NCBI GenBank assembly: GCA_023391005.1
Contig: JAEWBS010000003.1
Location: 1-13,251, forward strand
Length of the DNA stretch: 13,251 nt
Origin: Bacillota bacterium
GTDB taxonomy: Bacteria; Bacillota; Clostridia; Oscillospirales; Ruminococcaceae
Direction of reading: 5' to 3'
Below are positions 12,367 through 13,251 of this stretch, piece after piece (positions within the stretch are counted from its first letter, which is position 1; each line of letters starts with the position of its first letter). Under the pieces are notes generated by a model. That model was not told the origin of the DNA. It saw only the letters and a program-made list of their open reading frames with translations, and searched no databases. The position numbers and the translations under genes were made by a program.

Positions 12367-13209
12367 ATGAAGAAAACAGACGATCTGCGGACCCTTAAGC
12401 GCTCGGCGCTTAGAAAACGGCTTGGGGAATGCTACTATGCGTTTTTGCGCTATCTACTATGGCTTTCGCCCAAATACCAATTTGCCGGCGAACACAGGCC
12501 CGAGGCGCTGCTACCCTTTTTGCATGCCCGGCATCAAACGGTGCTGCTGCGCCAGCTTAAGGATGTCGACATGCAGCTCCAGCACAACAAGATCATCAAT
12601 CTGCGGCTGGCCGTCGAACGGCTCGACGGCGTCCTGCTTCGCCCCGGAGAAACGCTGAGCTTCTGGCGGCTGATCGGCAAGCCGACCCGCGCCAAGGGTT
12701 ATGTCGACGGCATGGTGCTCAATTGCGGCAAGGTGACAGCCGGGGTGGGGGGCGGGCTGTGCCAGCTCTCAAACCTGCTATATTGGATTACGCTGCACAC
12801 GCCGCTGACCGTTGTCGAGCGGCATCGCCACGGCTACGACGTCTTTCCCGACGCCAACCGCACCCAGCCGTTTGGCAGCGGTGCAACCTGCTTTTATCCC
12901 CACGGCGACCTGATGATCGCCAACCGCACCGATAACACCTTCCAGCTGTCGGCTCACGTCGGCAAGGACTATCTGCACGCGGCTTGGCACTGCGACGCGC
13001 AGCCAACCTGCTGCTATGAAATTATCGAGAAGGACCACATGATGAAAAGCGAATGGTGGGGCGGCTATAGCCGGCATAATACCCTTTATCGCCGCAGCTT
13101 TGATTTAAACGGCGTTTTTCTGGACGAGGACTATATTGTTGAGAACCACGCGATGATGATGTATGAACCCTTCTTGCCCCAAAGCAACGCTACCAAAGAG
13201 AATATTTAG
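12367..13209 (+). CDS. VanW-family protein
   Basis: The 280-residue protein carries the VanW domain over about residues 50-260. Its family core is PGETLSFW, then GMVLNCGKVTAGVGGGLCQLSNLLYW (residues 114-140, with C132), ERHRHGYDVFP and PFGSGATCFYP. VanW was named from the VanB glycopeptide-resistance cluster, but most copies, like this one, lie far from any van operon and their function is unknown; it is not evidence of resistance. No signal peptide is obvious: the N-terminus is strongly basic, then moderately hydrophobic (AFLRYLLWL, 22-30). The ATG at 12367 is chosen because GGAGG lies 9 bases upstream; the in-frame ATG at 12340 has no site. The frame is complete and ends 14 bases before the G run at the contig edge. 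Confidence 0.85.
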   Translation: MKKTDDLRTLKRSALRKRLGECYYAFLRYLLWLSPKYQFAGEHRPEALLPFLHARHQTVLLRQLKDVDMQLQHNKIINLRLAVERLDGVLLRPGETLSFWRLIGKPTRAKGYVDGMVLNCGKVTAGVGGGLCQLSNLLYWITLHTPLTVVERHRHGYDVFPDANRTQPFGSGATCFYPHGDLMIANRTDNTFQLSAHVGKDYLHAAWHCDAQPTCCYEIIEKDHMMKSEWWGGYSRHNTLYRRSFDLNGVFLDEDYIVENHAMMMYEPFLPQSNATKENI

Positions 13210-13223
13210 TTCGGTATAAAACA

Positions 13224-13247
13224 GGGGGGGGGGGGGGGGGGGGGGGG
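13224..13247. other. 24-base homopolymer G run at the contig end
   Basis: An uninterrupted run of 24 G, followed only by AAGG, ends the window. No other homopolymer of this size occurs here. Runs like this at a contig end are typical of two-colour sequencing or assembly artefacts, so the last bases should not be trusted. Confidence 0.85.
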
Positions 13248-13251
13248 AAGG

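Noticed and set aside
12367..13209. Glycopeptide resistance determinant
   Set aside because: VanW alone does not confer resistance. No vanR, vanS, vanH, vanB or vanX-like gene is in the window.
1..13251. Mobile element, phage, defence island or CRISPR array
   Set aside because: I saw no transposase, integrase, phage structural gene, spaced direct-repeat array or tRNA-borne attachment site. Genes have uniform composition and individual promoters and terminators.

Overview
The window reads as a GC-rich, spore-forming member of the Clostridia, most like an Oscillospirales/Ruminococcaceae gut anaerobe. The reasons are the spore maturation pair SpmA/SpmB, an AbrB/SpoVT-type regulator with a C-terminal Cys4 knuckle, a biotin-carrier subunit beside the start of a glutaconate CoA-transferase (the 2-hydroxyglutarate route of glutamate fermentation), strong GGAGG ribosome binding sites and a lysine riboswitch of Firmicutes type. 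The taxon is inferred from gene content only. The right end is a contig edge with a 24-base G run.

Layout. (1) 1-603, minus strand: the biotin carrier of a sodium-pumping decarboxylase, probably glutaconyl-CoA decarboxylase gamma (gcdC), followed by the first 14 codons of gctA. (2) 604-1250: a long non-coding gap with three helically phased repeats, an interrupted dyad and a strong promoter for a divergent AraC-family regulator (1251-2066), which ends in a large terminator hairpin. (3) 2149-4669, plus strand: a hairpin-rich leader, then a gamma-glutamyltransferase-fold enzyme, a 57-residue Cys-rich membrane peptide and a SSAT-like GNAT acetyltransferase, closely spaced like an operon. (4) 4848-5906: abrB (minus) diverges from spmA-spmB (plus); spmA and spmB overlap by ATGA and end at a bidirectional terminator. 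(5) 6595-8880: a DUF815-type AAA+ ATPase (minus) diverges from a metal-dependent amidohydrolase (plus) that has four hairpins in its leader. (6) 9057-10115: a protein resembling the PRK06851 ATPases, but with both P-loops degraded. (7) 10207-12125: a complete lysine regulatory unit, made of an extended -10 promoter, an L-box lysine riboswitch, an intrinsic terminator, an NhaC-family transporter and a perfect downstream terminator. (8) 12126-13209: a small element bounded by inverted repeats, then a stand-alone VanW-family gene.

Most genes here are single transcription units with their own promoters and terminators, so this is core-genome sequence rather than a mobile or defence island. I found no insertion sequence, phage gene, CRISPR array, rRNA or tRNA. 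The best-supported functional link is lysine sensing by the riboswitch controlling the NhaC-type transporter, which points to lysine transport rather than generic Na+/H+ exchange. The least explained items are the structured leader before the amidohydrolase, the loss of both P-loops in the PRK06851-like protein, and several precise dyads or phased repeats in intergenic DNA. I see no clear evidence for a wholly new multi-gene system.
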